Assembly: GCA_902764875.1 (NCBI GenBank)
Contig: CACWXP010000021.1
Coordinates: forward strand, 1 to 59,376
DNA from: an uncultured Eubacteriales bacterium
Lineage (GTDB): Bacteria; Bacillota; Clostridia; Christensenellales; Aristaeellaceae
Length of the DNA stretch: 59,376 nucleotides
Reading direction: 5' to 3'
A program made the translations under genes and the position numbers. This document shows positions 50,574-59,235 of this stretch, piece after piece. The stretch's first letter is position 1. Every line of letters begins with the position of its first letter. The notes below the pieces were generated by a model. That model ran no database searches and was not told the origin of the DNA. It saw only the letters and a list, made by a program, of their open reading frames with translations.

Positions 50574-51927
50574 GAAAGAGTTTAACGCCAAACTGAAGAA
50601 ACTGACGCTGCCGATCGCGTTCCAGAGCCTGATGCTGGCTTCGGTGGCGGCCGGGGATGCGCTGATGCTGGGCCGGGTGGCACAGGATCAGATGACGGCG
50701 GTGTCGCTGGCGACGCAGATCCAGTTTGTGCAGAACATGTTCATCATGGCCGCGACGGCGGCCGGGGCCATCCTGGGAGCCCAATACTGGGGCAAGGGTG
50801 ACAAGATCACGCTGCAGAAGATTTTCAATCTGATGCTTCGCTGGAGCGGGTTGATCTCGCTGCTGTTTTTCGCAGCCTGCGAAATTGTGCCCGAAACGCT
50901 GATGCGCCTGTTTTCCCACGATGATCCGATCATTGCCATCGGCAGCGGATACCTGCGGATTGCCGGATTTTCCTATTTGATGACCGGGATTTCCCAGTGC
51001 TATCTGACGACGATGAAAGTGACGGATCATGTCGGACCCTGCGCCTGGATTTCCAGCAGTGCGGTGGTGCTGAACATCCTGCTGAACGCGGTGTTTATCT
51101 TCGGACTGCTGGGAGCACCGAAAATGGAAGCCCGCGGCGCCGCACTGGCGACGACGCTGGCCCGCGTTGTCGAGCTGGCACTGTGCCTGATTCTGTCGGC
51201 CGGTGAGAAATATATCCGGCCGGCCTGGAGCCGCTTCTTCGAACGGCATAAGGAACTGACCCGGGATTTCCGGAAGCAGTGTCTGCCCCTGCTGGGCGGC
51301 GGTCTTTTCTGGGGCGTCGGGTTTACGTCCTATACCGCAATCATGGGACACATGGGAACGGACGCGGCTGCGGCGAATTCTGTGGCGGCGGTGGTCCGGG
51401 ATCTGATCTGCTGTGTTTGCAACGGTGTTGGCAGCGCGGCAGGCATCATGGTCGGCAACGAGCTGGGGGCCGGCAACCTGGAAAAGGGCAAGGCGTACGG
51501 TATCCGGCTGAAGAATATTTCATTTGTCATAGGGTTTGTCTCCATGCTGGTGGTCTTTGCCCTGACGCCGTTGGTGACGCGGATGGTCATTCTGACAGAC
51601 GAAGCCCAGAGCTATCTGACCGGCATGATGATCATCATGGGCGTCTATATGATCGGCCGCAGCGTCAACACGGTGACGATCAACGGCGTGCTGGACGGAG
51701 GCGGAGATACCCTGTTCGATATGTATTCCCTGGCGGTGTGCATGTGGGGTGTCGCGATTCCCCTGGCGCTGCTGGGCGCCTTTGTGTTCCACTGGCCGGT
51801 GCTGCTGGTGTATGCCTGTACCTGCCTGGATGAGGTGGGCAAGATTCCCTGGGTGATGGCCCGCTTCCGGAAGTATAAATGGGTCAAAAACCTGACCCGG
51901 GACACGGAAGAAGCCCAGCCCGGCTGA
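50560..51927 (+). CDS. MATE family efflux transporter
   Basis: 455 residues with about twelve hydrophobic helices arranged as two six-helix bundles, typical of MATE cation antiporters exporting drugs or metabolites. The N-terminus LTLPIAFQSLMLASVAAGDALMLGRV and AATAAGAILGAQYWGKGD are family segments. The start lies within the end of the zinc-ribbon gene. Another MATE gene converges on it from the right; they differ in sequence, so they are not a recent duplication. Confidence 0.93.
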   Translation: MEIDKKEFNAKLKKLTLPIAFQSLMLASVAAGDALMLGRVAQDQMTAVSLATQIQFVQNMFIMAATAAGAILGAQYWGKGDKITLQKIFNLMLRWSGLISLLFFAACEIVPETLMRLFSHDDPIIAIGSGYLRIAGFSYLMTGISQCYLTTMKVTDHVGPCAWISSSAVVLNILLNAVFIFGLLGAPKMEARGAALATTLARVVELALCLILSAGEKYIRPAWSRFFERHKELTRDFRKQCLPLLGGGLFWGVGFTSYTAIMGHMGTDAAAANSVAAVVRDLICCVCNGVGSAAGIMVGNELGAGNLEKGKAYGIRLKNISFVIGFVSMLVVFALTPLVTRMVILTDEAQSYLTGMMIIMGVYMIGRSVNTVTINGVLDGGGDTLFDMYSLAVCMWGVAIPLALLGAFVFHWPVLLVYACTCLDEVGKIPWVMARFRKYKWVKNLTRDTEEAQPG

Positions 51928-52044
51928 TTGACCGTTCAGACATTCATTTTGACCGTTCGTTCCGAAAGCATATATGAGAAAAGGCTTCGCCATGTATGAT
52001 CTTCGGCTGAAGGAATTGTGGGAAAGGAGGACCTTGTCTGAGGA

Positions 52045-53385
52045 CTATTCTGCCTGTCCGGTGTTTGTCCGATACAGCGCGGCATAGAGCCCCAACGCCA
52101 GGGCGGCGCTGAGGATGTCCGCGATGAACTGGCTGGCCAGGATGCCGTTATAGCCCGCGAGTTTCACGGCGATCAGCAGCACGATGATGAACACGATGCC
52201 CTGGCGGCTGAGGGAAAGGATCATCGCGGGAAGCGCTTTGCCGGAGGCCTGGAACAGGCAGGTCAGGAGCATGACGATGCCGCCGAAGACACAGCCCGCC
52301 ACCTGCCAGCGCAGCATGGGTACGGCCAGCTCCGTCAGCTCCGCGTCCGGCGTGATCAGGGAGATCAGCGGCCCGGCGGCCAGGATGACCACGGCGCTGA
52401 CGGACAGGGCCAGGATACTGAGGAAACTGAGGCAGAAGCGGAGCAACTGCTTCAGTTTTTCTTTCTGCCCGCTGCCGATCAGGAAGCCAAACAGCGGGAT
52501 TCCGCCGAAGGCGAATCCGATCATGATCATATTCACAATCATGGCGACCTTGAGCACGATGCCCATGGCTGCGATTTTATCGTCGCCGTAGGGCAGGAGC
52601 TGCTGGTTGATCAGCATGATGCACAGGCTGGAAGCCAGGTTTGTGATGGCGGCGGTGATGCCGATGGCGATGATGTTTCGCGTCTGCTTTCCTTCGATCC
52701 GGAAAACCGGACGGATAGAAAGGACTTTGCTTTTCGTCAGCACGATGACCAGCAGGAACAGATCGCTGCAAAGATAGCCGATGACCGTTGCGGCCGCCGC
52801 TCCGGCGGCGCCCATGGAGGGAATCATCAGGGGGTCCAGAATGACGTTGACGATAGAGCCGAGAGCGGTGCCGGCCATGGAAAGACCGGACATCCCTTCA
52901 CAGCGGAGCAGGTTCATATGGATGAAATTGACGACGATCAGCGGCCCGCCGAGCATCAGAACCGTTCCGTACTCCCTTGCATACGGCAGTGTGTCGGCGC
53001 TTGCGCCGAGCAGCTTCAGCAGGGGATCCCGGAACAGGAACATCAACCCGCCGACCACCGCGCCTGTGATCAGCGCCATCCAGAAGCAGAAGGCGCTGAC
53101 GCGGCCGACGGCATCCGTCTCCTTTTTTCCCAGGAGACGGGAAATCAGAGAGCTGCCGCCCTGGCCGAAGATGTTGCCGAAGGCCATCAGGATCATGAAT
53201 AGCGGGGAGCAGACCGAAACGCCGGCGACCAGCTTCGCATTGTTCGTCTGGGCGATGAAATAGGTATCTGCCAGATTGTAGATGATGGTGATGATGGATC
53301 CGATCACCACGGGAAGCGCCAGATGGAAATACGTTAAAACAATATGCTCTGTATCCAGGCCGCCGGCTTTCCGGTTTTCTTCCAT
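52045..53385 (-). CDS. MATE family efflux transporter
   Basis: 446 residues, twelve hydrophobic segments, with the MATE opening FHLALPVVIGSIITIIYNLADTYFIAQTNNAKLVAGVSV and GNIFGQGGSSLISRLLGKK. It is likely a Na+ or H+ coupled exporter in the cytoplasmic membrane. ATG 53385 has AAGGAG at the right distance; the frame is open further upstream without support. The gene follows GH3 on the same strand after 22 bases, so it may be co-expressed with the glycosidase. Confidence 0.93.
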   Translation of the reverse strand: MEENRKAGGLDTEHIVLTYFHLALPVVIGSIITIIYNLADTYFIAQTNNAKLVAGVSVCSPLFMILMAFGNIFGQGGSSLISRLLGKKETDAVGRVSAFCFWMALITGAVVGGLMFLFRDPLLKLLGASADTLPYAREYGTVLMLGGPLIVVNFIHMNLLRCEGMSGLSMAGTALGSIVNVILDPLMIPSMGAAGAAAATVIGYLCSDLFLLVIVLTKSKVLSIRPVFRIEGKQTRNIIAIGITAAITNLASSLCIMLINQQLLPYGDDKIAAMGIVLKVAMIVNMIMIGFAFGGIPLFGFLIGSGQKEKLKQLLRFCLSFLSILALSVSAVVILAAGPLISLITPDAELTELAVPMLRWQVAGCVFGGIVMLLTCLFQASGKALPAMILSLSRQGIVFIIVLLIAVKLAGYNGILASQFIADILSAALALGLYAALYRTNTGQAE

Positions 53386-53407
53386 GTCTCTTCTGCTCCT
53401 TTTCGGA

Positions 53408-55891
53408 TTATGCCTGCCGGTTTTCCTCGCAGACCAGCGCGGCGGCAATCAGCCGGACGATGCTTTCATCCAGTTTTTCCTCCGTCAGGACAGGCAGACG
53501 CCTGCCTTCCACCGCGTCAATGATTTCCTGAATATCGCTGTCCTTGCCGGGCATGATCAGGTCGTTGCCGGCCCGGATACATTTGGCTGCGTTGGAGCCG
53601 CCGCCGTTGGTGGTGGACCAGTCGGTCATGATGAATCCGCGGAATCCCCATTCCTGCCGGGCAACCCGGGTGCAGAGATCGTAGTTGTTGGCGGAATGGA
53701 CGCCGTTGATCCGGTTGTAGGAGGTCATGATGGTCATGGGGTCTGACGTCTTCACGGCGATTTCAAAGCCCTTCAGATAGATTTCCCGCAGGGTCCGTTC
53801 CGTGATGATCTCGTTGACATGCATCCGGTTGTCTTCCTGGTTGTTGCAGGCAAAGTGTTTGATGGATACACCGAGGCCGGGCGAACGCTGAACACCCCGG
53901 GTAATGGCGGCGGCCATGGCGCCGCTGATGAGCGGATCCTCGGAATAGTATTCAAAGTTCCGGCCGCACAGGGGATTGCGGTGAATATTCATGCCAGGCG
54001 CAAGCCATACGGCGATGCCGAAGGCGCGCAAATCCTCCGCGACGGCGGTGCCGACTTCCTCCAGCAGCGCGGTGTCAAAACTCTGGGCAAGCAGAGTTCC
54101 GATGGGGATCGCTGTGGCGATCTGGTAGCGAAGATCCGCGTTCTCATGCCGGATCACTTTTCCGAAGAATCGAATCTCGAGCATTTCAAACCAGTCTTTC
54201 GGCGGGATAATGCCGCCGATTTTCCGGTCAATCTCGTATTCCCGGTTGATCCGCACGCCGGCGGGGCCGTCCGCCAGCACCATGGCCGGAATACCATATT
54301 TTTCAAAGGCCACTGTTTCCCCGGCGGCGCCGGGAACAGAATGAGCCTGGGAGCCGACGATTTCCCCTGCCATGGCGCTCCGGGCGCCGACAACGAGACA
54401 GGCTTTGTCGTGCAGCGTCATACGCGAAGCGATCTCCGCAGCTTTTTTGAGGATGGTTGGATCGGCGGGGACTTCCGTGAAGGGAGCCTGGGCGGAAAGC
54501 GCTTCCGCGGCTTCGGTGATCCGGATTTCCGGCAGGGGGAAGACAAAACGGCTCAGGTCCTCATCCGGCTGCACAGGACAGATCTCTTTGATTGCTTCCT
54601 GGGTTTCACAGATGTTGGTGACTTTTTCGATGACAACGGTTTTGTCCAGACAAAGCTTCACGGCGGGGAACAGCGTTTCCGCATTATCCCCGATGAGAAT
54701 CCCATATTCTCCGGCCTGCAGGATCCAGGAAGCCTTCCGTTCATGATAGGAGGTCAGCAGGCGCAGGGAGAAGGACAGGGAAAGGATCTCTTCCCCGCCC
54801 GGGGCCAACAGCCCGGTTTTTCCGAAGGCAGCCAGGCGTTTCCGCTCGGTGGTCAGTTCGGCGGAGGGGCAGGCGGCATACAGCTGAATCACCTGCCGGC
54901 CGGCGGTGGTTCCGGTGTTCCTGACTTTGACGGATACGGTCAGATCCGTGCCCTGCAGCGCGGCACCGCAGACTTCGGAGGCAAAGGAGGTATAGGAAAG
55001 CCCGTATCCGAAAGGATACCGGGGTTTCAGGCCGAAAGCATCGAAATACCGGTAGCCCACCCAGATGCCTTCGGTGTAGAACTCTTCCGTCAGCTCGCCG
55101 TTCCGGTGGGAGAAAGTTGCGGCGGAAGGATAATCTTCATATTTATATGCATAGGAATCCGTCAGCCGGCCGGAGGGGCTGACTTTTCCGGAGAGTATAT
55201 CCGCGACGGCGTTTCCGCCCTCGCTGCCGGGCTGGGAGATCAGAACCAGAGCGGAAATCTTCAGCGAATTCGCAAAGGAAAGGTCGATGATGCCGCCGAC
55301 GTTCAGCAGAACGATCAGGGGCAAGCCGAAGGCAGCAAGGGTTTTCAGATCCGCTTCTTCCTGATCGCTCAGATAATAGTCTCCCTTTTCCGCATGCCGG
55401 TCCGCGAACTCGCCGGAGATCCGGGAAATCACATAAATCAGGGCATCTGCGTCCGCTGCGTCCTCCCGGAGAATCGGCAGTTCGGGAAGCTCCGGCACGA
55501 TGGTGGCGTGGGCGTGATACAGTTTTTTCGGATCCCGGTCTTCCCCGGCTTCCCGATAGATTTTCTCTTCACACCGTTTTTTGCTTGCAACAAATTCTTC
55601 GTCAAACCGGTCCAGCCAGGCTCGGTTCACAATGCTGAACCCGGCGGCGGAGAGCCCCTGCTCCACGGAAATCGTGTTGCGGGAGTTTACGTCGCCGCTG
55701 CCGGTGCCGCCCTTGATGGTGTAGCGGGCTCCCTGGCCGTACAATGCCAGTTTCGTGCCTTCCTTCAGCGGCAGGATGCCGTCGTTTTCAAGCAGAACCA
55801 TACCTTCCGCGGCGGCTTTCCGGGCAACTGCGCGGACGCGGGTTTCACGCTCGGATACGCTGAGATCGGTTTGTCCGGGATATTTCTTCAT
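53408..55891 (-). CDS. Glycoside hydrolase family 3, domain-permuted beta-glucosidase
   Basis: 827 residues in which the usual GH3 domain order is reversed. The GH3 C-terminal alpha/beta domain comes first (AEGMVLLENDGILPL, GGTGSGDVN), then a fibronectin III-like part (VRNTGTTAGRQVIQLY), and the catalytic TIM barrel last (MVLADGPAGVRI, SIKHFACNNQED, nucleophile Asp757 in FIMTDWS). This permuted order is known from rumen and gut beta-glucosidases. There is no signal peptide, so it acts on imported oligosaccharides such as cellobiose. A LacI-type operator lies in its leader. Confidence 0.95.
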   Translation of the reverse strand: MKKYPGQTDLSVSERETRVRAVARKAAAEGMVLLENDGILPLKEGTKLALYGQGARYTIKGGTGSGDVNSRNTISVEQGLSAAGFSIVNRAWLDRFDEEFVASKKRCEEKIYREAGEDRDPKKLYHAHATIVPELPELPILREDAADADALIYVISRISGEFADRHAEKGDYYLSDQEEADLKTLAAFGLPLIVLLNVGGIIDLSFANSLKISALVLISQPGSEGGNAVADILSGKVSPSGRLTDSYAYKYEDYPSAATFSHRNGELTEEFYTEGIWVGYRYFDAFGLKPRYPFGYGLSYTSFASEVCGAALQGTDLTVSVKVRNTGTTAGRQVIQLYAACPSAELTTERKRLAAFGKTGLLAPGGEEILSLSFSLRLLTSYHERKASWILQAGEYGILIGDNAETLFPAVKLCLDKTVVIEKVTNICETQEAIKEICPVQPDEDLSRFVFPLPEIRITEAAEALSAQAPFTEVPADPTILKKAAEIASRMTLHDKACLVVGARSAMAGEIVGSQAHSVPGAAGETVAFEKYGIPAMVLADGPAGVRINREYEIDRKIGGIIPPKDWFEMLEIRFFGKVIRHENADLRYQIATAIPIGTLLAQSFDTALLEEVGTAVAEDLRAFGIAVWLAPGMNIHRNPLCGRNFEYYSEDPLISGAMAAAITRGVQRSPGLGVSIKHFACNNQEDNRMHVNEIITERTLREIYLKGFEIAVKTSDPMTIMTSYNRINGVHSANNYDLCTRVARQEWGFRGFIMTDWSTTNGGGSNAAKCIRAGNDLIMPGKDSDIQEIIDAVEGRRLPVLTEEKLDESIVRLIAAALVCEENRQA

Positions 55892-55953
55892 GCTGGTGTT
55901 CCTCCGTCTTCATGATTCATTTGTTGAGGGCCTATGGCTTACGCGCCGCAGGC

Positions 55954-55967
55954 TGAAAACGATTGCG
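55954..55967 (-). promoter_or_regulatory. LacI/CcpA-type operator in the GH3 leader
   Basis: TGAAAACGATTGCG matches the TGnAAACGnTnnCA operator pattern except for the last base. It lies just downstream of the GH3 -10 box. It shares AAACGATTGC with the site at 58928-58941. Confidence 0.55.
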
Positions 55968-55979
55968 TGTTCTGAGGAG

Positions 55980-56008
55980 AGCATATCACAGAAACCTCGG
56001 TTCCGCAA
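55980..56008 (-). promoter_or_regulatory. GH3 gene promoter
   Basis: On the minus strand, TTGCGG (56008-56003), a 17-base spacer and TATGCT (55985-55980), about 90 bases before the start. Confidence 0.5.
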
Positions 56009-56066
56009 CTCCAAAACCACAGGGGAAATATCGAGAACAACGGCACAGGAGTGGGATGTGCAGACA

Positions 56067-56095
56067 TTGACAAAAGGTCTGCATTGCTGTATGAT
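56067..56095 (+). promoter_or_regulatory. ABC-F gene promoter
   Basis: TTGACA (56067-56072), a 17-base spacer and TATGAT (56090-56095). The transcript would have a leader of about 190 bases, long enough for the attenuation elements seen before the ABC-F start. Confidence 0.7.
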
Positions 56096-56166
56096 CCAGA
56101 CATCGAAAAGAAAGGACGGTATTGTGAACGGATGAGAATCCGCAACTGACTTCGGCATTCACAGGG

Positions 56167-56188
56167 CTCCCGGATCCAATCCCGGGAG
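56167..56188 (+). promoter_or_regulatory. Stable hairpin in the ABC-F leader
   Basis: CTCCCGG (56167-56173) pairs with CCGGGAG (56182-56188) over an 8-base loop, 19 bases before the leader ORF ribosome binding site. No T-run follows. It may shape folding of the leader. Confidence 0.5.
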
Positions 56189-56219
56189 AAAGTTTGTGTT
56201 GCCGTTTGGAGGTTGCGTG

Positions 56220-56381
56220 ATGCGATACCAGACGTTTTTCTTTATGTTTGCTGTATTCTGCGCTCCTCCGCGGCATGGGAGGAGCGATTTTTATGAGCAG
56301 AATTCTACTGGAAGCGGATCGGCTCCGCAAATCTTTCGGAACCCGTCATCTGATCGATGTGAATCATCTGACCGTATATGA
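56220..56381 (+). CDS. Leader ORF upstream of and overlapping the ABC-F gene
   Basis: A frame with a good ribosome binding site (GGAGG, 56208-56212), starting MRYQTFFFMFAVFCAPP, a hydrophobic Phe-rich peptide. Codons 15 onward run through the hairpin at 56261-56286, and the frame continues 53 codons, overlapping the ABC-F start out of frame. Ribosomes stalled by an antibiotic in the early codons would alter the hairpin, the classic logic of inducible resistance leaders. Confidence 0.6.
   Translation: MRYQTFFFMFAVFCAPPRHGRSDFYEQNSTGSGSAPQIFRNPSSDRCESSDRI
56261..56291 (+). promoter_or_regulatory. Attenuator hairpin that also hides the ABC-F ribosome binding site
   Basis: CGCTCCTCC (56261-56269) pairs with GGAGGAGCG (56278-56286) over 8 bases and is followed by ATTTTT: a 9-bp terminator-like hairpin. 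Its 3' arm is the Shine-Dalgarno site of the ABC-F gene at 56293, so it could control both transcription and translation. Confidence 0.72.
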
Positions 56382-57960
56382 CAATGAACGAATCGGCCTG
56401 ATCGGCGAGAACGGCGCAGGAAAAACGACGCTGCTTCGCATTCTTTCCGGTGAGACAGAGGCAGACGAGGGAACCGTCCACCGCCCCGGATCCCTTGCTT
56501 TTATTCATCAGCAGGGAAAGGAAGACGGAGAGGCAGACCGCCAGCTGCAGGCAATTTTCTGCACAAAGACCCGGCGGGAAGGCCTCTCTGGAGGAGAGAT
56601 GACCCGCAAACGGATTGCCGCGGCGCTGTCCGCCCGTCCCCAGTTGCTGCTGGCGGATGAACCTACCACCGACCTGGACGAAGAAGGACTGGCGATTCTC
56701 CGGAAAGAGCTTCAATCTTTCCCCGGCGCCCTGATTCTGATCTCCCACGACCGGGCGCTGCTGCGGCTTCTCTGCAAAAAGATCTGGTACCTCGAGGACG
56801 GAAAGATCACCGAATTCCCCGGCGGATACGACGCGTTCATGGAGGAACGGAAACGGCAGCGGGAATTTCAGCAGTTTGAGTATGAACAGTACAAAACCGA
56901 GCAGAAACACCTGAAAGAATCCGCCCAGCGGATGACGGAATGGGCTTCCTCCGTCAAAAAAGCCCCGAGCCGCATGGGTAACAGCGAGGCCCGGCTGCAC
57001 ACGCGTGAATGGACTAACGCGGTCCTGCACGTCAGCCATGCAAAACGTACCATCCAGAACCGGATGGATCATCTGGAGGTCAAGGAGAAACCCAGGAATA
57101 TGCCGGATATCCGGATGAAACTTGGCGTCACAACACCCGTGGAAGCCAAAACCGTCCTGAAGATGCACTGCAATCAGCTTTCTGCCGGGAAAACGGTTCT
57201 GCTGGACAAAACGGAACTGACGCTTCCGACGTGGAGCCGTACTGCCCTGATGGGCGCCAACGGCTGCGGAAAAACCACCCTGCTCCGGGTGCTGACCGGG
57301 CAAAACGAAGCGCCCGTCCGTTTTGACGGGCAGGTGCAGTTCAATCCCGCGGCCCGGATCGGCTGGTTTGACCAGCACCATGAAAAGACGCTGGATCCGG
57401 ACAGAACCATTCTTGAAAACATCATGGACGTTTCCGTTCATCCCGAAACGCTGGCCCGGACCGTCCTGATCCGGCTGAATTTCAGGCGTGAGGAAGTTTT
57501 TAAACCGGTCTCGGTGCTCTCCGGCGGGGAGCGGGCAAAGGTCGCGCTGGCCAGGTTGCTGCTGACGGACTGCAACGTGCTGATTTTGGACGAACCGACG
57601 AACCATCTGGACATTTTTACACTGGAGGAACTGGAACATCTTCTGGCCGATTACGGGGGCACAGTCCTCTTTGTCAGCCACGACGAGGAGTTCGTCCGGA
57701 AAACCGCAACACGGATTGTTCGCTTTGACAGGAAAAAGCTGATTTCTTTTGAAGGCACGCTGGACGACATGAAAAAAGCAAAGAACAGGGACACCTCTGC
57801 CGAGGATCTCCGGATTGCCGTTTCAACGCTGGAAATGCGCATGGCGGCGCTTTTCGCCCGGATGGCCGCGCCGAAGAAGGGAGACCGGCCGGATCGGCTG
57901 CAGGCAGAGTATATGGAAATGGCGGATAAACTCAGGGACCTGAAAAGGAAAGGAAACTGA
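56293..57960 (+). CDS. ABC-F ribosomal protection-type ATPase
   Basis: 555 residues with two ABC domains and no membrane helices. Walker A motifs are GENGAGKTT (38-46) and GANGCGKTT; signatures are LSGGE and LSGGERAK; Walker B segments are LLLADEPTTDL and LILDEPTNHL. A charged helical linker of about 60 residues between the domains is the arm that reaches the ribosome. ABC-F proteins of this size in Clostridia often protect ribosomes from lincosamide, pleuromutilin or streptogramin-type drugs; the leader ORF and attenuator support an inducible resistance or stress role. Exact drug specificity cannot be read. Confidence 0.9.
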   Translation: MSRILLEADRLRKSFGTRHLIDVNHLTVYDNERIGLIGENGAGKTTLLRILSGETEADEGTVHRPGSLAFIHQQGKEDGEADRQLQAIFCTKTRREGLSGGEMTRKRIAAALSARPQLLLADEPTTDLDEEGLAILRKELQSFPGALILISHDRALLRLLCKKIWYLEDGKITEFPGGYDAFMEERKRQREFQQFEYEQYKTEQKHLKESAQRMTEWASSVKKAPSRMGNSEARLHTREWTNAVLHVSHAKRTIQNRMDHLEVKEKPRNMPDIRMKLGVTTPVEAKTVLKMHCNQLSAGKTVLLDKTELTLPTWSRTALMGANGCGKTTLLRVLTGQNEAPVRFDGQVQFNPAARIGWFDQHHEKTLDPDRTILENIMDVSVHPETLARTVLIRLNFRREEVFKPVSVLSGGERAKVALARLLLTDCNVLILDEPTNHLDIFTLEELEHLLADYGGTVLFVSHDEEFVRKTATRIVRFDRKKLISFEGTLDDMKKAKNRDTSAEDLRIAVSTLEMRMAALFARMAAPKKGDRPDRLQAEYMEMADKLRDLKRKGN

Positions 57961-57974
57961 TCTTTCGCTTGCGA

Positions 57975-58805
57975 TTATTCGATCATGCTGCGATCCCTCA
58001 GCCACTGAACGGATTTCTTTAATGCTTCAATCGTTTTTGTCTCCAGCACACAGCGGGCATTCCGGCTTTCGGCAAGCCGCAGCCTTTCTGCGAGATCAAT
58101 CTCTCCGTCGCCAAGAGCCAGGTGGTTCTTCGGCGGCGTTTCCGTTCCGTCATGAATGTGAAAATGGATCAGGCGGTCCTGATGCGCCAGGATAAAGGGA
58201 ACGTCTGCTTCACGGACAGCTTTGGAATGGCCAATGTCCCAGGTCAGGCCGAACTTCGGGCTTTCCAGCAGGTATTCGATGGCTTTCTTTTCATAGCCGC
58301 GGAATCCGTCCGTATTTTCAACGGCAATCATCAGTTCATTATCTCCGATCCATTCCTCACACAGAGACCGGAAAACGGAAAAAGACTTCATATATGTATC
58401 AAAATCCCGATCATACATCTGTACTTTCCGGTCCGGGAGGGTGATGAAAATCCCGTGATGCATATGCATGTTCAGGGTCAGCGGCCGGCTGCCGGCGCCG
58501 AAACGCTCTCTGAGGCAGAGGAACTTTTTGGCGACCTCCACGGTGCGCCGAACAGTTTCCAGATAGGCGTCGGAAACCAGACGGTTGAAGTCAGAGATGT
58601 TCAGGTTTTCATCCAGATGAATCGTATAATAGATCCCTGCCTGTTCCGCCGCGCGCAGCAGCAGATCCGTCTGTTCCAGGCGGTCAGTCTGATATTCCGG
58701 GAAGTTCATGTTCAGTTCGATGAACCGGAGGCCGAGGTTTTTACACAAAGCAATATTGTCTTCCAACGTCCGGTTTTCAATGAGCGTCGGCATTCCGAAC
58801 TGCAT
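57975..58805 (-). CDS. Sugar phosphate isomerase/epimerase-like TIM barrel protein
   Basis: 276 residues of the xylose isomerase-like/AP endonuclease 2 barrel family. Metal-ligand segments appear as ENTDG (Glu), TWDIGHSKAV (Asp/His) and HFHIHDG (His). This family includes isomerases, epimerases and inosose-type enzymes, so the sugar substrate is open. ATG 58805 has AGAGGTGG upstream; the frame reaches 58835 without better support. It is divergent from the GH94 gene, so a role in sugar use is plausible. Confidence 0.85.
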   Translation of the reverse strand: MQFGMPTLIENRTLEDNIALCKNLGLRFIELNMNFPEYQTDRLEQTDLLLRAAEQAGIYYTIHLDENLNISDFNRLVSDAYLETVRRTVEVAKKFLCLRERFGAGSRPLTLNMHMHHGIFITLPDRKVQMYDRDFDTYMKSFSVFRSLCEEWIGDNELMIAVENTDGFRGYEKKAIEYLLESPKFGLTWDIGHSKAVREADVPFILAHQDRLIHFHIHDGTETPPKNHLALGDGEIDLAERLRLAESRNARCVLETKTIEALKKSVQWLRDRSMIE

Positions 58806-58830
58806 AATCTGCCACCTCTTTTCGAAAGAG

Positions 58831-58859
58831 ATCATACATTACTTTCTTTCAAAAAGCAA
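58831..58859 (-). promoter_or_regulatory. Promoter of the isomerase-like gene
   Basis: On the minus strand, TTGCTT (58859-58854), a 17-base spacer and TATGAT (58836-58831), 25 bases before the start. Confidence 0.55.
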
Positions 58860-58882
58860 AAGTTCATTGTGAGAAAAAACAG

Positions 58883-58913
58883 TTGACTTAGAGTGCACTC
58901 CAGGGTTTAATAT
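58883..58913 (+). promoter_or_regulatory. MerR-type promoter with 19-bp spacer
   Basis: TTGACT (58883-58888) and TAATAT (58908-58913) are separated by 19 bases, the overlong spacing of MerR-family promoters. The spacer centre is the perfect palindrome GAGTGCACTC (58891-58900), flanked by CTT and AGG. Activation by a MerR regulator, not encoded in the window, is inferred. It reads towards the GH94 gene. Confidence 0.7.
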
Positions 58914-58927
58914 TTGCTTACAGGAAT

Positions 58928-58941
58928 TGCAAACGATTGCA
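58928..58941 (+). promoter_or_regulatory. LacI-type operator upstream of GH94
   Basis: TGCAAACGATTGCA is a palindromic match to the LacI/CcpA operator pattern (TGCAA and TTGCA arms around ACGA). It lies 15 bases after the MerR-type -10. The remaining bases to the GH94 gene hold only a small ORF, a second operator and a promoter. Confidence 0.65.
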
Positions 58942-59054
58942 CCACGCACTCTTTGCAACGGAATGAAAAAGCCATATGTGCCGGTTGACTGCGGAAATCA
59001 TCAGGGAGCACCTGGCTGAAGGTACTCCGCTGATCATTAATGAAGGGAGCGGTG

Positions 59055-59144
59055 ATGAACATGGGCGGCGGATCTTCCCGGTTCATGTTCCTGGTACTCG
59101 CAGTTCAGGAACTGATGACAGAAAAATCAGAAAATCAGCAGTAA
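59055..59144 (+). CDS. Possible 29-residue small ORF upstream of GH94
   Basis: A short frame starting MNMGGGSSRFMFLVLAVQEL, with a hydrophobic centre and polar end. AAGGGAG lies about six bases before the ATG. It sits between the MerR-type promoter and the GH94 promoter. It may be a small membrane peptide, a leader peptide or a chance frame; nothing similar is recognised. Confidence 0.35.
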   Translation: MNMGGGSSRFMFLVLAVQELMTEKSENQQ

Positions 59145-59146
59145 AG

Positions 59147-59184
59147 AGAAAACGTTTGCACGTGGATAATAAGTATGCTATACT
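59147..59184 (+). promoter_or_regulatory. GH94 promoter overlapped by a LacI-type operator
   Basis: TTGCAC (59156-59161), a 17-base spacer and TATACT (59179-59184) form the proximal promoter. AGAAAACGTTTGCA (59147-59160), one base from the LacI/CcpA pattern, covers the -35, where binding would block transcription. Confidence 0.65.
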
Positions 59185-59235
59185 GACTAAAAGACCGTTT
59201 CTGAACGGACAAATGACAGAAGGGAGACGGACTCC

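Noticed and set aside
51973-52086. 37-codon frame between the two MATE genes
   Set aside because: No ribosome binding site, and it runs antisense into the second MATE gene.
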